Origin: Epithemia pelagica
Lineage: Eukaryota > Bacillariophyta > Bacillariophyceae > Surirellales > Surirellaceae
DNA: 64,000 nt
Reading direction: 5' to 3'
Assembly (NCBI GenBank): GCA_946965045.2
Contig: OX337241.1
Span: 620,001-684,000 of the forward strand
This document shows positions 28,284-38,517 of this stretch, piece by piece. Position 1 is the stretch's first letter; each line of letters starts with the position of its first letter. The position numbers were made by a program, and so were the translations under genes. Under the pieces are notes generated by a model. It was not told the origin of the DNA, did no database searches, and was given only the letters and a program-made list of their open reading frames with translations.

Positions 28284-29450
28284 TCAATTGGGCACGTCAT
28301 TTCTTGCCTGACGGGCTGCACTCTCCTCCTCCACGCCATGTTCCTTGGCCAGTGCGTGGGCAATCACCAGTAATCGATTGTACTTGGCTCGAAGTGAAGC
28401 CAATTCTGTTTCCAAATCCTCGTGATTTGTCATTCTGTTGGTGTTCTCTGTTCCCTCCTCGTTCTTTTGGAAGGCAAACGAGGCTAGTTCGGCAATCGCC
28501 GATGCGTGATCCAAACTCGCAGTGTCTGTCAGAGAAGCCACGGGTACACAAGGAATCAGGGGTGCCACGACATCTTCCGAAGCAACAGTCACAGCGGTCT
28601 CGGGAACAACCTGGGTAGCTGTGGCGGTCGCGGCCATGACGTCCGTTTTGATCCCATCACATTTATCATTTTGGGGGACAAGGACAACTTGCAATTTGGT
28701 TTTACTCACTGAACCCACAGGTCTACCTCCACTTGTGGATTTGGGATCAAAATACGAAGATGGCGGTGGATTCTTCTTGTTCTTTTTCCACGAACCAAAC
28801 CATGGACTTGGCGATGGTGACGGTGGTACTGATGATGATGATGAGGATGACGGCGACATAATCATGTCAATGTAGTTGGCAATAGGTTCCAGTGATTTCG
28901 AACCCATCATGGTAGGACTCATACGATAGTGTTCGGGAAGGTCCTGCACTGGAATACTGAGAATCAAAAATTTGGTAGTATCGACAAAGTCACTCCAAGC
29001 ATCGGTTGTGCCATATTTCTGATACAATTTCCACAATCGGTCCTTTTCTTTGGGCACCATGACAATTTGGAGCTGTACGGTTTTGCCTGCCTCGACGAAT
29101 CCACAATTGGGACGAACGAGACATCGATTCGGATGAGTGATCTTGACCTATGTAGAATAACAGAAATGGTTGATGAGACAAATTTTGACCTTGCCTGCAA
29201 AGATCACTGTCGGTTCAACGATAGTAATGGCCAGTTGGAAGAGGAGACATACCTTGAAGGCAATTGGATCCTTGTTGTTGATACCAGGATTCGTCAAGGT
29301 CAGTACTTCGGTTGTATCACTCCATTGCGACAATCGAAACATCAAGACATTTGGAGGGGTGATTTCCAGTCCACTCGATACGCCAGAGGTATCACTTATT
29401 GCTGTCTTTGCCGCTTCTTGCTGCTTCATGTTGGTGTGGTGTTTACCCAT
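28284..29450 (-). CDS. MSP-domain (VAP-like) protein
   Basis: Two exons, 29450-29253 and 29147-28284, with a 105-bp intron (GTATGT donor, CATAG acceptor); 353 residues. The spliced N-terminus forms a major-sperm-protein fold as in VAP proteins: L-E-I-T-P-P-N-V-L-M-F (28-38), L-T-L-T-N-P-G (50-56), A-F-K-V-K-I-T-H-P-N-R-C-L-V-R-P-N-C-G-F-V-E-A-G (64-87). VAPs bind FFAT peptides and tether the ER to other membranes. After it come a Ser/Pro-rich linker and a short helix with L-E-T-E-L-A-S-L-R-A-K-Y-N-R-L near the C-terminus. I see no C-terminal membrane anchor, which classical VAPs have, so it may be soluble or lack a 3' exon. The join across the intron falls within F-K/V-K-I-T and restores the family motif. 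Confidence 0.85.
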
Positions 29451-30242
29451 CTCCTCTATTCGCCTTTATATAAAGAAGCCACTTCAGTCGCGCAACAATC
29501 CGGAACAACGCGATGCGGAAGAAAAGACCCCCACGAACACACGAAAAGCTCCAGAATAACGATGGTGTGTTCGCTGAAATGCCATCATCCTTCGGCATGA
29601 TTCCAACACACATTTGCTGTCGTTCTTTACCGCATCACGAGCACCCATTCCAAATTTTGCGTACCGTTCATTGTGTCATTGTGTCATTGTCTCAACTCTA
29701 TGCAACGGTCTGTTGTTGGATGTTGGTTAATCCAGTCGCGCACGTCTGGCTATTGACTTTGAGTCTGACGAGACTCATCTATTCTTTATTCTTTCATGCC
29801 AGAAGCCAGAATAGGAGTAGAAACGACATGACATAGAAGTGATTGAAGTAATTAGACATGTAGACGACTGTTCGTCCAGAGAGCCATGATAAGAGGATTA
29901 AACGTCCATAAGAGATGATTGACGAATGTGCTGTCCATTATTTGTAACTGGAACTACACAGTCGGCATCATTCGAAACCAGGATGTTTGGAGAGAGTCTT
30001 GAGGCGATCAACTTCAGCTTCGTGAGAACGGTGTTCACAAAGCGAATGTGGAAACAACAACGCTGCACTGTGTAGTTTGTGCAACGACACAGCGTGATGA
30101 AAAAAACCATCGAAGCCTTCTTCATTTGAACATTACAATTTGCGTAGATTCAAAGCCCCTTGACCCAGAAAACTACTTCGGTCGAGCGGGAGAATTGTTG
30201 GGGAACCATCTGTACTCTTAGCCTGGGATTGAGCTAGGGTCA
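29451..30242. other. Intergenic region
   Basis: About 790 bp, with the promoter of the MSP gene and the 3' end of the LSG1 gene. A CATTGTGTCATTGTGTCATTG word repeat lies near 29670-29692. No gene recognised. Confidence 0.4.
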
Positions 30243-32636
30243 TTAAGAAGTTGTCGTTGCGGCTGCTGGAGAAAAACCAGGTCCTGTGGGACGCGTATAT
30301 CCCTTGCCTCCATACTTTCCGGCCTTGACTGTGACACCCATGGGGCGGTCACGGCCATGATCCTCAAGAATCATGGAATCCATCAAAGCCCCCACATTGT
30401 CCGTATGACAGCCATATGGGTCTTCGTCTCGTCCATTTCTTCGCTTTTTCTTCTTTTTCCGACCTCCACCCTTGTTGCGTTTGGTTTGATTCATATTCGG
30501 ATCTTGTTGACCAGTTGTAAGAACACCGCCTTGAGCCAAAACATAAATAAGGTCCTTGCTTTCTTCGGCATTTGCAATCACTGAGTCAGTCGTATCATTG
30601 ACACCCAACTCTGAGTCATTATCCTCCTCATTGGGTTCATCGTCCTCGTCATTATCATGTTTATCATCCTCGTCCTGGTCCGAATCTCCAAAATCAGGAG
30701 ACAATTTGGGGTCCAAGGAGGTGGATGGTTGATGCTTGTGTTTTTGCTGTTTCTCTTGTTGCTTTTCTAGTTTGACTCGTAACTTTTCCGTTCGTTCCAA
30801 CGCGGTGCGGACCGTTTCGCGATAAAACAGCATGGTTTGGTCTTCATGTGTGTTGGATGATGCTGCAGCTGCCTCATCTTGGGAGTTCGTGTCGTACTGT
30901 TTTGTGGTGGGTGGTGGCGGAGCATGACAATACAACAACTTGCCCTTGGCATAGTCTTGAATTACCATTCGAGCGGCTCGTGTATAATCGGGCACTCCAC
31001 TCGAGGCAGCCATCATGCCTCGGGCATGACAAAGAGTTTGCAAGAATTCCTGCGCTGTGGGCGGCGGTGGTGATTTCGTAGACAACGCCTCCTCGGGGCT
31101 ATCCGTATCCCTGTGCTGGACGGGGACTGGCAATTGAATGCCGTATTGGGCATTCAAAATCTCACGAGGAATACGATGACAAATCAAGTCGAGGACAGGC
31201 CAAGGATCTCGCATTTGGGCAATAGGATACACCCCTGCGGCAATCAAATCGGCTGTATTGGATACAAAGGAGGGAAACACAAGACCAGGACAATCGCAAA
31301 GAAGTAAATCTGGAGCATCGGGCAACAAGAGTGTTTGAAAATGCTTGGTTTTGCCTGGTTGGGCCGCCACACCGACTCGTACCATGCCATGAGTATGCTT
31401 ACTACTCCCCATCAACACGTTGATGACAGAACTTTTTCCAACATTCGGGAAGCCCACCATACCAAAAGGAATGCGATTGTGATGACGAGCGTCCGGTTCG
31501 CAATTATGTGATTTCGCAAAGGCCCCCATGGCCTGTAACAATTGCGTGCGGGTGAGGGACACTTCCACTCCCATGCCGTCAATCGATTCACCAAGCTCGT
31601 CGTCGTCCTCCTCATCATCATCATCATCCTGTTCGTTATCGCCGGCAGGTTGATTATCCTCAGATACCGGAGAAGCGGCAGGTTCGGACTGTAACATGGT
31701 TTCAATTACCTTGGTACGATCCTGTTGTTGTTCTTGCCGTGCCTTTTGTTGCGCATCTGCATCCAATTTGGCTTGTTCTTGGGCGGCCGAGAAAAAGACA
31801 ACAGGATGCCATCCTTGTTGTTTCAAGTATCTATGCCATTGACGCCGTTGCAATGGTGATAAGTAATCGCTCTTGTTGACCAAGACCATCATTGGTTTTC
31901 CCAACGTTGTGGTCGCATAGTCCTTTAAATCATGTGACAAGTAAAAGAGAGGATTGCGTGCATCTACCAATTGAACGACACAGGAAGATCGTTCCAGTAC
32001 CCGCCACAATTGACGCCAGACATGTAAATTCTTTTCAAAGGGTGTCACAGTGGTCGTTGGAGACGATTCGTGGAGCTGCCGGGGTTGTGAATCGAGTTGT
32101 TGTTGTTGCCGCAGGAGCTCTTCTTCTTTGTACGCAATGCCTCGTCTCCATTCCAAAAAGGTTTCTTCTTCTCTTCGTTGCAATTCCTCCGGTGTCGTGG
32201 AGGCATCCCATGGAGGTCGTCGAGGCACCGACAATTCGGTAAAGGTAAATTCGGGTACTGCTGGTTGATCGGCCCATTGAACCTTGGGAGTCGAGGCTGG
32301 GCGATAGACTTGACCCACTTCATCCAAAACAACCAATCCCTGCTTTTGACTGGCAAATTCTTGCCTTGCCAAGGCCGCTTGTCCCAAAAAGTCATCCACA
32401 TCATTCACTTCCAAAATCGAAGTCGGTCGTTGTTGTGATTCCTCGTTCGCAACACCGATACTGGCCACACCAACTTGCATCCCCATTCCACCAGCACCAA
32501 TGCCACCAGACCTACGACCATTCGCCTTGGGACGATATCGTTGTCCCTGCGCACGTTGCAAGGCCTTGCCCATTCCAGCCTCGCGATCCGATTTACTTGG
32601 TTTCCCCTTGCGTGACGTTCCTTGTGTTCGAGGCAT
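30243..32636 (-). CDS. LSG1: Large-subunit GTPase 1 (LSG1-type circularly permuted GTPase)
   Basis: 797 residues, single exon, ATG start. LSG1 is a cytoplasmic GTPase that releases the export adaptor NMD3 from the 60S ribosomal subunit. The GTPase motifs appear in permuted order: G4 N-K-S-D (254-257), then G1 G-F-P-N-V-G-K-S-S (395-403), G2 region P-G-K-T-K-H-F-Q-T (427-435) and G3 D-C-P-G (448-451). The family motif F-E-K-N-L-H-V-W-R-Q-L-W-R-V-L-E-R-S (200-217) and V-D-A-R-N-P-L-F (224-231) precede G4. An acidic insertion (D/E run about 335-347) lies between G4 and G1. The N-terminus starts with the basic-helix segment typical of the family (G-M-G-K-A-L-Q-R-A). The C-terminus is Glu/Asp/Lys-rich. 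Low-complexity acidic insertions make it longer than yeast Lsg1. Confidence 0.93.
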   Translation of the reverse strand: MPRTQGTSRKGKPSKSDREAGMGKALQRAQGQRYRPKANGRRSGGIGAGGMGMQVGVASIGVANEESQQRPTSILEVNDVDDFLGQAALARQEFASQKQGLVVLDEVGQVYRPASTPKVQWADQPAVPEFTFTELSVPRRPPWDASTTPEELQRREEETFLEWRRGIAYKEEELLRQQQQLDSQPRQLHESSPTTTVTPFEKNLHVWRQLWRVLERSSCVVQLVDARNPLFYLSHDLKDYATTTLGKPMMVLVNKSDYLSPLQRRQWHRYLKQQGWHPVVFFSAAQEQAKLDADAQQKARQEQQQDRTKVIETMLQSEPAASPVSEDNQPAGDNEQDDDDDEEDDDELGESIDGMGVEVSLTRTQLLQAMGAFAKSHNCEPDARHHNRIPFGMVGFPNVGKSSVINVLMGSSKHTHGMVRVGVAAQPGKTKHFQTLLLPDAPDLLLCDCPGLVFPSFVSNTADLIAAGVYPIAQMRDPWPVLDLICHRIPREILNAQYGIQLPVPVQHRDTDSPEEALSTKSPPPPTAQEFLQTLCHARGMMAASSGVPDYTRAARMVIQDYAKGKLLYCHAPPPPTTKQYDTNSQDEAAAASSNTHEDQTMLFYRETVRTALERTEKLRVKLEKQQEKQQKHKHQPSTSLDPKLSPDFGDSDQDEDDKHDNDEDDEPNEEDNDSELGVNDTTDSVIANAEESKDLIYVLAQGGVLTTGQQDPNMNQTKRNKGGGRKKKKKRRNGRDEDPYGCHTDNVGALMDSMILEDHGRDRPMGVTVKAGKYGGKGYTRPTGPGFSPAAATTTS

Positions 32637-33557
32637 GATCGTTCACTCTTCCTTCTGCTGCTGAGTCTCTCGTTTCAACCTGTATAATAACTCGCGACAC
32701 CTTTTCTTTGAGTCCTTTGCTTGGATGCTTTGATATGAGATGAAGGAAGAAGAACAATGAATCGAATAGAGAGGCTCTGACATTGTGATGCCAGACGTGA
32801 AATGGTTGGTCACGTGAAAAGCGACCTATAAGCGTCTAATTTATTCTTCCGTCCACCGTCCGTTACCCCATGGAGGCTCTCGTTTGTGGTGAGATTGCGG
32901 TTTGGGGTCGTTCCATATAACATGCTACATGCTGCATCGGCGGTTTGGTGAAACTCACAAGCACTGCGAAACTTGCTTGCACTCTAACACTTGTTGTTCT
33001 CCTGGGTTACAGACGGTGAGACCACAGCTTTGTTCTCTCAATTCCTCAGGAAGTGAATGTGTTTGTATCTAAAGGTATCCCGTCGTTATCGCAAACAAAA
33101 TCAACCATGCCACAAAGGATCGCCGTTCCCAGATGCCAGTAGGCTCTGTTCTTGTTGATCTGGTTGTGGTTCTCATTGTATGACAAGAAGATTCGTTTCA
33201 AACTCCCCAATCGTAGTAGCAATAAAATATAAAATGAGGCTCCTCAGACTCCAGAAGCTTGTTGGGGGACGAGGCTTATCTACGAGTAGATACTAGTCTA
33301 TCGAACGAATGGAATTGAACGGCCATAGGCATAGCCTCTAAAACAATACTCGTACGAGTAGAGCTGCTCACTATTGCCTGTACCAAGAAAGTGGATGAGG
33401 TTAGAGGAAGGGGATGAAAAATGATAATGAAAAGGGAAAAGGGCGAAGCTGGAAGTTGGTAGTAGTAGTAGATGACAAATCCTCTCATGCTTCAGAATTA
33501 TAGGACAGAAGATGATTTTGCTCGTTGGTACATTTTTTGTCCTGGCGTACCTAGTAC
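32637..33557. other. Intergenic region upstream of LSG1
   Basis: About 920 bp. Contains the LSG1 promoter and, near 33348-33359, the palindrome ACTCGTACGAGT also found at 3219. Small minus-strand frames near 33276-33579 have no domain. Confidence 0.45.
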
Positions 33558-33565
33558 CTAGATAG
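33558..33565. repeat. hAT target site duplication (left)
   Basis: CTAGATAG, repeated exactly at 34166-34173. Eight bases is the hAT signature length, and it fits the Ac-type nTnnnnAn pattern. Confidence 0.85.
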
Positions 33566-34165
33566 TAGAGGTGGCTCATCTCTGCTGGAGCTACTAGGTA
33601 AGCGCTGGAGACGTCTCTGCTGGAGCTAGGTAAGCGCGTCCGCTGGAGAAAAGACTACCTGTGCTACCAGGATAAAAATACTTAGCTAGAAGCTAGTAAA
33701 TCTATCTTATGCTGAGAAAACATGTTCCCAATTCTCACGTAAAAAATGTAAATCTGTAACGGTGGAAGGGTCCAGTGATGCTTGTTTCGCAGATATGATC
33801 AGTCCTGCAATACTGAATGCCCGTTCAGAAGAGGCAGCAGTCGCAGGCAATGCAAGATATTTTCTTGCTATGCGCCAAATGTTGGGATATTCACTTACTT
33901 TCATCTTCCACATCAAGCTCTTCCACCTTTGATGAGTCATCATTATCATTGCAATCAGACATTGTGGAAGGCAGTGTGGAGCAACTGAATGACATAGGGT
34001 CAGTAATGACCAATGCGGAGCAAATGAATGACATGAGAGAACGGTGACCAATGTAGCGCTTACCTGCTTACCTTTCCAGCAACAGAAAATCTCTGCTGGA
34101 GATTCTCCAGTGCTAGAGCTCCAGCGCTGGAGCTGCTGGAGCGCTTACCGCTGGACCCAGCTCTA
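33566..34165. mobile_element. 600-bp non-autonomous hAT element
   Basis: Bounded by perfect 8-bp duplications (CTAGATAG). The ends are short inverted repeats, TAGAGGTGGCTC on the left and its near complement GACCCAGCTCTA on the right (two mismatches in 12). Both ends carry clusters of GCTGGAG and GGTAAGCGCT words in opposite orientation, as in hAT subterminal repeats. Inside, on the minus strand, is a fragment of the transposase C-terminal dimerisation domain, which shows the element derived from a full hAT by internal deletion. Confidence 0.85.
33707..33901 (-). pseudogene. hAT transposase fragment (C-terminal dimerisation domain)
   Basis: The minus-strand frame ends with about 64 residues that match the hAT C-terminal domain: S-E-Y-P-N-I-W-R-I-A-R-K-Y-L-A-L-P-A, then S-S-E-R-A-F-S-I-A-G, then S-L-D-P-S-T-V-T-D-L-H-F-L-R-E-N-W. 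The S-S-E-R-x-F-S motif is diagnostic. The catalytic D/D/E parts and zinc finger are absent, so it cannot act as a transposase. Upstream residues in the frame are not recognisable. Confidence 0.85.
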
Positions 34166-34173
34166 CTAGATAG
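34166..34173. repeat. hAT target site duplication (right)
   Basis: CTAGATAG, the partner of 33558-33565. Confidence 0.85.
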
Positions 34174-34724
34174 AAGTGTGGCAACAAGCAACAAGTCCAA
34201 GTAAAGCGCAAAAACACAACACTCCTCTCAAGGACGAAGCGCTGGTGCATCGCACATCGGACCCTCTTTTCTCTGGTACCCGCTCCTAGGTAGTATGATG
34301 TGTCATTATTTCGTTCAGACTTGTGTCACATTTGGGGCTATTGGTTATTGCGACAATTCATTATTCATCTTCAGAAGTGTTGAGCGTAGCAGTGCGCCTG
34401 GTTGGGGGCAGGGGCTACCAGCTTCCAGCTAGCCCATAATAAGGATTCTTATAGGTAGCTCGTGCTACCAGTATTGCTCCGTCAGACGCCGCCTTTGTTT
34501 CACTATTGCCCCTTTCAATAGCCTAAACAGGATGAAAGGCTATATGGGTGCCGCGTACACGATCAAGGCTTCAAAACTTTTTTGAGATTCGTCTCACACC
34601 ATAAATCTGAAGCACAATGGCAAGGCGCGAAGAGAGAGAACGGACGAGGAAGCCCTGTTGCGCCGACCAACATGCCATAAAATCACGTCCCTGATAGTGC
34701 ACACTGTGCTGAGTCGACATTGCC
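34174..34724. other. Upstream region of copy D
   Basis: About 550 bp with no recognised gene. Contains GGTAGCTCGTGCTACC near 34455, a short inverted repeat. Confidence 0.4.
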
Positions 34725-35462
34725 ATGATCACCTCAAGCCTGGAACACAACACTTACCCAAATGCCAGTGGGAGCCTCCTGGAAGCAGTGCCGTTGCATT
34801 CAACACCATCACTACTTGTGGGAGAAAAACAAACGAGCTGTTCCGTTTTGATGGACCCAAAGGAGGCACAATGTCAACGTTTCTTTCCTTGCGTAAAGAG
34901 TAATGCATTGGTTCGGTTTGGTGGCGTTTCGGAGGTGTGGCCCTCATCGGACAACGACAGGGATGTGAACCTAAAAGAGCGCTGGTACAGCCGAGAGGAC
35001 TTTCATCATTTCAAGTCCGAGCTCATTGCCGATGTGAAGCAGTTTGTCAAAACAAGTCGCAAATCGAAACGTCGCATTGTCAAGGCGTACCGAAAAATGA
35101 CAGAGTCAAGGGAAATAATCAAGCACAACACAACTCTCCAAGAAACACAAGACACGACGATCCGAATAACAGAGGTTGGTGTTTGGTTTCATGGATGTAT
35201 TGATGCTGTGGGCTTGGAAAAACTGGTACATCCTGACATTTATCACGAGAAGAGACAGCGCAGAAACATGTTGTTTCAAGCTGTAGATGAAGTACAACAC
35301 GAGTCCACCAAGTATATGCTTAGCTGTGAGATGCATTCTGCAATGCTTCGTCTCGTATGTGAAAGCTTGACGAACCCTTCTACAAAGTTTGCTCAATATA
35401 TAGCTCAAGCAGCTGCTGATGTTCCTACATCGACTAGTTCTTCGAGCAGTCCAATAATATGA
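34725..35462 (+). CDS. Unknown-family protein (copy D)
   Basis: 245 residues, single exon, ATG start. Blocks: N-A-L-V-R-F-G-G-V-S-E-V-W (60-72), E-R-W-Y-S-R-E-D-F-H-H-F-K (85-97), a Lys/Arg-rich helix (110-123), F-H-G-C-I-D-A-V-G-L-E-K-L-V-H-P-D-I-Y (155-173), H-E-K-R-Q-R-R (174-180), A-V-D-E-V-Q (186-191) and V-C-E-S-L-T-N-P-S-T-K-F-A-Q-Y-I-A-Q-A-A-A (211-231), followed by a serine tail. The V-R-F-G-x-V-S-E extension is shared closely with copy F and, as V-R-F-R-G-V-T-E, with copy E. No targeting signal seen. Function unknown. Confidence 0.8.
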   Translation: MITSSLEHNTYPNASGSLLEAVPLHSTPSLLVGEKQTSCSVLMDPKEAQCQRFFPCVKSNALVRFGGVSEVWPSSDNDRDVNLKERWYSREDFHHFKSELIADVKQFVKTSRKSKRRIVKAYRKMTESREIIKHNTTLQETQDTTIRITEVGVWFHGCIDAVGLEKLVHPDIYHEKRQRRNMLFQAVDEVQHESTKYMLSCEMHSAMLRLVCESLTNPSTKFAQYIAQAAADVPTSTSSSSSPII

Positions 35463-35922
35463 TGGGGGAAAAGACAACGGGGATCTGATGGGAATAGCTC
35501 TTACCCACAAGCTCCAGTAAACTAATGGCAGGATTTTTAGAATGCTTATCTTTCATCATATGCTGTGTTGAGAGCAAGAAGCTTGCATGGAGCTACCGGT
35601 TGTTGGATTGGCATTCCTGTTCCCGTTGAACACAGGAGATCTCAAAAAAAAAGGGAAGAGTCTATTCTTCCAGCTGCCGCGCCTACCCGCTAGGGTACGG
35701 TCGACCGACTGCCCTACAGGAGATCTCAATTTGCCGGGGAATGAAATTTCCAGTCGCGCGCGTTGGTTTGCGTCCAATCCCCCAAAAGAGGGGGAATCTT
35801 GATTAGCCCCTAAGATAAGTACGTACTTACCCCCGCGTAATGCCACGTGCGACCATGTGTTGTGGTGTCGAGTGTCGTGTGGGTTGTGGGTGTTCATGTT
35901 GTCCTTGACGCATTCGGAAAAA
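35463..35922. other. Intergenic region upstream of the FKBP gene
   Basis: About 460 bp. ACAGGAGATCTCAA occurs twice (near 35632 and 35716). An A9 run is at about 35645-35653. No gene recognised. Confidence 0.4.
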
Positions 35923-36927
35923 ATGATCAAAATATCTGCCGTTGTTGTTTATGTTGCGATACACACACTCGCTTCTGTAAATGACGGCTTGGCATTTTCA
36001 GTCGACCATGGTAGCAACGATGCTGTCCATACGACTCACTCGCATCCACGAAGAGCGATCTTGAATTCTTTCACGTCATCTTTGTTAGGAGGTGTCATCG
36101 CGACGAGTATTCAACCGCAGTCATGTGCAGCAGCTACAAGAGATGTGACAATCACACTTGGAAAACCTGGAGAGAGCCTCGGCGTTGAATTATATGACGT
36201 ATCGATTGGGAACCCTTCTTTGCCTACCGTCGCAGTTCGCACCGTTTCCCCTACAAGGTCATCATACTCAGCGTCTTCGAAAATCCAACCTGGAATGATT
36301 CTCCTTGAATATAGCAGGGCTTCCGATGTCGTGAAGCGCATACGAGAAGGTCCATATCCTGTCGTCCTCACGTTCCGGAACCTTGCTGGAGGTGGCGACG
36401 CAATTTCCGATCTAGGAACTCCGATGGTCACAGCCCAGGATGCACTGACTTTAGCGAGACAAACAAGTTCAGATAATGTCGGCGACTTTTCCAGTGATGG
36501 ATCCAAAACGGGATATAGCATTACCAGTCTTCGGGCATCTTCATCGTCTTCAGTCTGCGGGATCAAATCTCGACGAGGAGATGTTTTGGAAATAGAGTAC
36601 GATGCACACCTGTCAAGTCCAGATGGATTGGTTTATGACTCTTCTTTCACTCGAGGTACGGGTCAACCATATCAAATGGTCCTGGGATCAGGAGACATGA
36701 TACCAGGTGTAGATTTGGGTTTGTATGATATGTGCCCAGGTGATACGCGGGGACTTCAAATACCTCCTTTCCTGGCCTACGGAGCACGTGGTAACAAACT
36801 CTTTCAAGTTCCTCCCAATGCTCAACTTTATTGGACAGTGAAGCTTATTTCGGTACAATCAGTGAGAGAGGGTGACGGTACAACAAGGGATGAACTTGAG
36901 GGTAGAGTAGATTATGCTCGGCAGTAA
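35923..36927 (+). CDS. PDZ-FKBP peptidyl-prolyl isomerase, probably thylakoid lumen
   Basis: 334 residues from the ATG at 35923, chosen because it starts a signal peptide (MIKISAVVVYVAIHTLASV) ending in G-L-A-F-S, a diatom ASAFAP-like plastid motif (22-26). A second, twin-arginine hydrophobic signal follows (R-R-A-I-L-N-S...L-L-G-G-V-I-A...C-A-A-A, 43-71), as in thylakoid-lumen Tat substrates. Residues 74-155 form a PDZ-like domain (S-L-G-V-E-L...I-Q-P-G-M-I-L-L-E-Y...P-V-V-L-T-F). Residues 217-312 are the FKBP fold: R-R-G-D-V-L-E-I-E-Y, V-Y-D-S-S-F, V-L-G-S-G-D-M-I-P-G-V-D, R-G-L-Q-I-P-P, A-Y-G-A-R-G and V-P-P-N-A-Q-L. The active-site tryptophan of FKBP12 (G-W-D) is Val here, so isomerase activity may be weak. 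Likely a lumen chaperone. Confidence 0.85.
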   Translation: MIKISAVVVYVAIHTLASVNDGLAFSVDHGSNDAVHTTHSHPRRAILNSFTSSLLGGVIATSIQPQSCAAATRDVTITLGKPGESLGVELYDVSIGNPSLPTVAVRTVSPTRSSYSASSKIQPGMILLEYSRASDVVKRIREGPYPVVLTFRNLAGGGDAISDLGTPMVTAQDALTLARQTSSDNVGDFSSDGSKTGYSITSLRASSSSSVCGIKSRRGDVLEIEYDAHLSSPDGLVYDSSFTRGTGQPYQMVLGSGDMIPGVDLGLYDMCPGDTRGLQIPPFLAYGARGNKLFQVPPNAQLYWTVKLISVQSVREGDGTTRDELEGRVDYARQ

Positions 36928-38500
36928 CTACCAAAGCGTACTCCTAGGAAGACCTCTTGTGTCTATTCCTATATTGCTTTACCTAAACCTACGCTTAGTC
37001 TAAGCCTAAGCAGGGGAGTGGGAAGTGGGAGTGTATCGTATAGGAGTAGATCGTAGAGCTGCCTACCAGGACCCGGAAACGGAACCTGCAGGTCGTATCC
37101 AGTCGCACCAAACCGCCAGAGGAAGGAACAACGGGGGTTCGCATTGTGGTATCATTTCACCGGGTTCTGCGGGAATATCCAACGCCCATGATCAACTGCA
37201 ACCCCATGAATCCACGGAGAGCGATGCTGATGTTGCTATGCAAATTCTTGCCACAGATCACACCATCGGTATGGCGGAGTCTTTCCCTCCACCATCTTTG
37301 ATAAATCTTTTGCGTCGAGCGGGAGAGCGCGATCTCCTTGTCCCTGCTGTTACTGTCCCGTTGAATCGTCGTGATGGACAACGTCCACAAGATGCCATGG
37401 AACTAATGGATGCAAGGCCATTGTTACGTCGTCCTCCGGAGCAAGAAAACGACCGGCATATTCTAGCTTCTTCTGGGAGGCATCCTCGTCAAAACGATCA
37501 GCCCAACGAGCAGCCCCAACGACCTCATGATCCACCACCACCACAACCTGGAAGACCCGATAGGGCGCATAGCGTCGCTCGTGTGTTGGAAACCGCACTT
37601 GCATCAGTACAAGAAAATGGAAACGATACAGAAAACAGGATACTTCAGCCGCCATGGCCTCGACCCCAATGATCGAGGAACTATGATTACGTGCAAATGC
37701 TGCATTGGGTCATTCTCTAGCTTTGTACCACGCTTGGCTTCAATAACAGGACATAGTCGTAAAATAAAGTTTCCGAATTTTTGGGTGAATGGTGAATGGC
37801 CATCCGCATCATGGAGTTGTGGATCCTTGTCACTTGTCACCCAATTCAAACTCTTATTGGTATCTATATAAGGAATTACAGACTTTGAATGATTTCACCA
37901 TGACTACGTTTTGAGAGTCGGGCTACGTGATGGATTACAGATTACAGACAACAGCGGAGGTAGACGGTGAATGGATGTACTTTTGATTTGGTCTCTGGAC
38001 TGTGGACGTGTAGCCGATATGATTTCTGACGCCAATGTATTTATTTCTTCATCACGGTTTACGGTTTCCCACTTCTCACCAATCACCAGCAGTCACCGTG
38101 TCCATGTCCTCATTCTTCATGTGCTCCATCATGTCCATGCTCGTAACATTCCCACTTTCCATTCCACATCTGCATGCCATGTCACTTGTCGGAATCGATA
38201 AAGTAATGCAGATTGCAGATCTTACTGTTAGTCGCACGTCACAGATTGTATTGCCTCGACTTTTCCCAGACAATGATTTTTTTAGATCTTCGTCAGCTGT
38301 TCCGACTTCCGACTTCCGACACTCACGACATTCTAGCCTCATAATAATTATTATTATCAATTCACAATTCACGCGTTCGGATCTTCTGCTGGCTGCTGGC
38401 GGCAGGGACTGGCAGCATATTGCGGGGTATTACGGGTGTTTACTATTCCCCAGACAGTGCGAGTCTTGTGGACTTCGGGATTCCGGAAGCAGCAGGACAA
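36928..38500. other. Intergenic region
   Basis: About 1.6 kb between the FKBP gene and the 6.2-kb DNA element. It starts with CGTACTCCTAGGAAG just after the stop, has a CTAAGCCTAAGC run near 37000 and an ATAATTATTATTATC tract near 38342. One weak open frame is listed separately. No other feature recognised. Confidence 0.45.
37238..37672 (+). CDS. Weakly supported hypothetical protein
   Basis: The frame is open from 37025, but the first ATG is at 37238, which gives 144 residues. The composition (Pro/Arg/Asp/Gln-rich, with R-P-P-E-Q-E-N-D-R and P-P-P-P-Q-P-G-R-P stretches) has no recognisable domain. It lacks a signal peptide or membrane helix. It could be the last exon of an unseen gene, a disordered orphan or chance. 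Confidence 0.2.
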   Translation: MQILATDHTIGMAESFPPPSLINLLRRAGERDLLVPAVTVPLNRRDGQRPQDAMELMDARPLLRRPPEQENDRHILASSGRHPRQNDQPNEQPQRPHDPPPPQPGRPDRAHSVARVLETALASVQENGNDTENRILQPPWPRPQ

Positions 38501-38517
38501 CAATACCAGCTAACGGT
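38501..38517 (+). repeat. Terminal inverted repeat of the 6.2-kb DNA element (left)
   Basis: CAATACCAGCTAACGGT, the exact reverse complement of 44730-44746. Seventeen perfect bases 6.2 kb apart are very unlikely by chance. Confidence 0.75.

Noticed and set aside
37025-37237. Upstream extension of the 37.2-kb hypothetical frame
   Set aside because: No ATG in this part; it would need an unseen upstream exon.
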